Shown here piece by piece: positions 62,611-64,000 of a stretch of 64,000 nt of DNA. Every line of letters starts with the position of its first letter. Within the stretch, counting starts at the first letter, position 1. Origin of the DNA: Pontibacter sp. Tf4 (GTDB lineage Bacteria > Bacteroidota > Bacteroidia > Cytophagales > Hymenobacteraceae). A program made the position numbers and the translations under genes. The stretch spans positions 1 to 64,000 of the forward strand of contig NZ_JACKZC010000001.1 of assembly GCF_014212495.1 (NCBI RefSeq). The letters are read 5' to 3'. Below the pieces are notes generated by a model, which worked only from the letters and a program-made list of their open reading frames with translations, was not told the origin of the DNA and ran no database searches.

Positions 62611-62937
62611 ATATAGATGCTGGATTTTAGACTCAAGACATTAGACTTTATAATTTAAAGCTATAGTTACAAGAGCAAATCTATAGTTTGGGCTCGGTTC
62701 GAAAACTCATAGTCCAGATCAACGCTTAAACTATAGTTCTATAGTTTTAAAAACTGGCGCCGGTATCTGACCGGTGACGCACAGTGGGTGCGAGCCTCCA
62801 GACTCGCTTGGCTATAGTTGCAATGTACTGCCAAACTATAGTTGAGCCTATAGTTTCATAGCGGAGACGCAAAATCTTGCGTCTCTACATCAAATCCTGA
62901 CAATCCTATAATCCTGTAAATCCTGATTCAGACAAAT
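62611..62937. repeat. Intergenic repeat mosaic between msrC and psd
   Basis: No gene is seen. It contains composite element E (62754-62807), GAGACGCAA-AATC-TTGCGTCTC at 62864-62885, AATCCT repeats and AATCCTGATTCAGACAAA (62919-62936) directly before the psd terminator, with at least six CTATAGTT copies. The order of elements from 62754 on repeats that of 2555-2690. Confidence 0.78.
62754..62807 (+). repeat. Composite hairpin element, copy E
   Basis: CTGGCGC, stem CCGGT-ATCTG-ACCGG, spacer, stem GCGAG-CCTCCAGA-CTCGC, with the same stems as copy D at 2555-2604. The loop of the second hairpin differs (CCTCCAGA versus TTTCCAGA). Confidence 0.78.
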
Positions 62938-62976
62938 AAAAAGGCCGCTGCAACTATAGTTACAGCGGCCTTTTTG
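62938..62976. terminator. Terminator of psd with AACTATAGTT as its loop
   Basis: Stem AAAAAGGCCGCTG / CAGCGGCCTTTTT, and the loop is the complete palindrome (CAACTATAGTTA). It serves the minus-strand psd gene and is symmetric. Confidence 0.85.
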
Positions 62977-63024
62977 TTTTTATAGTCTAATGTTTAGCGT
63001 CTAATATCTAACGTCTTTAAAACC

Positions 63025-63708
63025 TTACCCGAACAAGGTTGGAGCTTCGGTTTTCAGCTGGGCAATTACGGTTTCGCCGCCTTTGGTTTTCTGCCCTAAC
63101 TGTACTTTAATCTCCGTGTCCAGCGGTACAAAAACATCTACACGCGAACCAAATTTAATAAAGCCGAACTCCTCGCCCTGGCTAACTTCATCGCCTTCGT
63201 TTACATACCAGACAATACGACGGGCCATAGCGCCGGCAATCTGACGGAACAACACCTCAGGGCCTGCAGTAGACTCTACTACCACTGTAGTGCGCTCGTT
63301 CTGTGTGCTTGATTTCGGGTGCCAGGCTACAAAATAGTTACCCGGATGATACTTAAAATACTTTACGATGCCTGAAACCGGGTTACGCGTAACGTGCACG
63401 TTTATCGGCGACATAAAAATAGAGATCTGCTTACGCTTGTCCTTAAAGTATTCCGGCTCTTCTACTTCCTCTATTACCACTACTTTCCCATCGGCAGGGG
63501 CTACCAGCAGGTCTTCGTGCAGCAGCAGGTTGCGGTACGGACTCCGGAAAAACTGAAGTATAAGCAGGAACAGCACTGCAGATACACCGGAGAAAATTTT
63601 GTTGAAGGTATTGTTTTCGGAGTTGAAGTGGTAAAGCAACAAGTTGATTGCTACTAACCCTAACAATGTAAAAAACAGAATTTTTCGTCCTTCTTTATGA
63701 ATCTTCAT
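63025..63708 (-). CDS. psd: Phosphatidylserine decarboxylase
   Basis: Makes phosphatidylethanolamine from phosphatidylserine; membrane-associated. The 227-residue protein is the short Psd type with two N-terminal hydrophobic helices (10-25, 38-53), LVAPADGKV, FMSPINVHVTRNP and VAWHPKSSTQNER. Self-cleavage to the pyruvoyl cofactor would occur at Gly187-Ser188 in GFIKFGSRVDVF. It is transcribed alone, with its terminator just downstream. Confidence 0.95.
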   Translation of the reverse strand: MKIHKEGRKILFFTLLGLVAINLLLYHFNSENNTFNKIFSGVSAVLFLLILQFFRSPYRNLLLHEDLLVAPADGKVVVIEEVEEPEYFKDKRKQISIFMSPINVHVTRNPVSGIVKYFKYHPGNYFVAWHPKSSTQNERTTVVVESTAGPEVLFRQIAGAMARRIVWYVNEGDEVSQGEEFGFIKFGSRVDVFVPLDTEIKVQLGQKTKGGETVIAQLKTEAPTLFG

Positions 63709-63748
63709 TCTTGTGTTGTGAAATTACTGCAGCTACTTTTATAAGTTA

Positions 63749-63782
63749 TAATAGCCCATCCAGTTTCGTGGATGGGCTATTA
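63749..63782 (-). terminator. Terminator of the glutamate dehydrogenase gene
   Basis: Symmetric stem ATAATAGCCCATCC / GGATGGGCTATTAT with an eight-base loop, about 50 bases downstream of the stop codon on the minus strand. Confidence 0.75.
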
Positions 63783-63832
63783 TCTGCATCAAAATTATAT
63801 AAACTTTCGCTTATTTTTATAAAAATCTTTGC

Positions 63833-64000
63833 TTAGAAGCCTCCGCGGTATTTGTACGTCATGGCTACCTTGTCTATAGCCACAATGTAAGCGGCAATAC
63901 GCATTGGTACATTATACTTTTGCGATGTGGCATAAACACGCTCAAACGACTCGTTCATGATACGCTCGGCACGCTCGTTTACGCGGTCCAGTGTCCATTT
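63833..64000 (-). CDS. Glu/Leu/Phe/Val dehydrogenase family, C-terminal end (partial)
   Basis: The last 55 codons and stop of a minus-strand gene whose 5' part lies beyond the window. The translation ends with NVPMRIAAYIVAIDKVAMTY and then KYRGGF, the usual C-terminus of Bacteroidota glutamate dehydrogenases. Only the helical C-terminal part of the dinucleotide-binding domain is present, so NAD versus NADP preference cannot be judged. Confidence 0.85.
   Translation of the reverse strand, partial: KWTLDRVNERAERIMNESFERVYATSQKYNVPMRIAAYIVAIDKVAMTYKYRGGF

Larger units (their letters stand above)
1..64000. repeat. Highly iterated palindrome AACTATAGTT (core CTATAG)
   Basis: The 10-base palindrome AACTATAGTT and truncated forms (CTATAGTT, ACTATAGC, TATAGTTG) occur across the whole window. 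In 18361-19200 I count 12 CTATAG hexamers in 840 bases, where about 0.2 would be expected for a random 6-mer. It also occurs inside genes, for example two CTATAG in ribD (61732 and 61941 regions) and one near 9404 in the CHU_C gene. It is found in terminator hairpins at 14302-14334, 16525-16574 and 62938-62976. Being palindromic it has no strand. The pattern recalls the HIP1 palindrome of cyanobacteria; its function is unknown to me. Confidence 0.9.

Noticed and set aside
1..64000. Prophage, integrated element or complete insertion sequence
   Set aside because: No integrase, transposase, phage structural gene or direct-repeat att pair is seen anywhere in the window.

Overview
This 64 kb window looks like a chromosomal segment of a Bacteroidota bacterium, most likely order Cytophagales, family Hymenobacteraceae (Pontibacter-like). 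The reasons are: an 8-mer TAnnTTTG (the Bacteroidota -7 promoter element) upstream of several genes; a T9SS/gliding-type CHU_C C-terminal domain; DUF4142, DUF4168, DUF2795 and DUF349 proteins; an archaeal/eukaryal-type ProRS; and secreted lipoproteins with Bacteroidota-style signal peptides. The genus is an inference. No rRNA, tRNA, CRISPR, prophage or complete insertion sequence was found.

Layout. 1-7.4 kb: DUF349, DUF2795, an orphan ABC ATPase, ispD, queA, a MacB/FtsX permease and a LOG-family protein. 7.5-14.2 kb: a large secreted CHU_C protein, two tandem DUF202 membrane proteins and uvrA. 14.3-23.7 kb: two DUF4142 lipoproteins, an outer-membrane protein, a TapB-like secreted protein, a PaaG-like isomerase, proS, a tyrosine-rich lipoprotein and an OmpP1/FadL-type porin. 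23.7-30.6 kb: an AT-rich pair (small secreted protein plus a HExxH lipoprotein), a DPP-IV peptidase, a RelA/SpoT-domain alarmone synthetase and a ClC channel. 31-42 kb: five consecutive steps of kynurenine/3-hydroxyanthranilate catabolism (Kmo, KynU, 3-HAA dioxygenase, ACMS decarboxylase, semialdehyde dehydrogenase), scattered on both strands among unrelated genes. 42-51 kb: DUF4168, a large secreted protein, asnS, rpoN, a PAP2-like protein and nfeD-floA. 52-64 kb: a lipoprotein, a 2OG-Fe(II) oxygenase, chrA, a Sel1 protein, an acetolactate-decarboxylase-like lipoprotein, rfbA, rfbB-galE, prmC, ribD, msrC, psd and the 3' end of a glutamate dehydrogenase gene.

The most unusual content lies in the non-coding DNA. 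The palindrome AACTATAGTT and its core CTATAG recur throughout the window, in intergenic DNA, inside coding regions and in terminator hairpins. Long intergenic gaps are mosaics of short repeat families. These include a ~362-bp element in three copies that begin and end with CTATAG, composite two-hairpin elements whose stems differ between copies but remain base-paired, GAGACGCAA hairpins, and an AATCCTGATTCAGACAAA motif that tends to abut gene 3' ends. I consider these repeats the best candidate for an undescribed system in the window.
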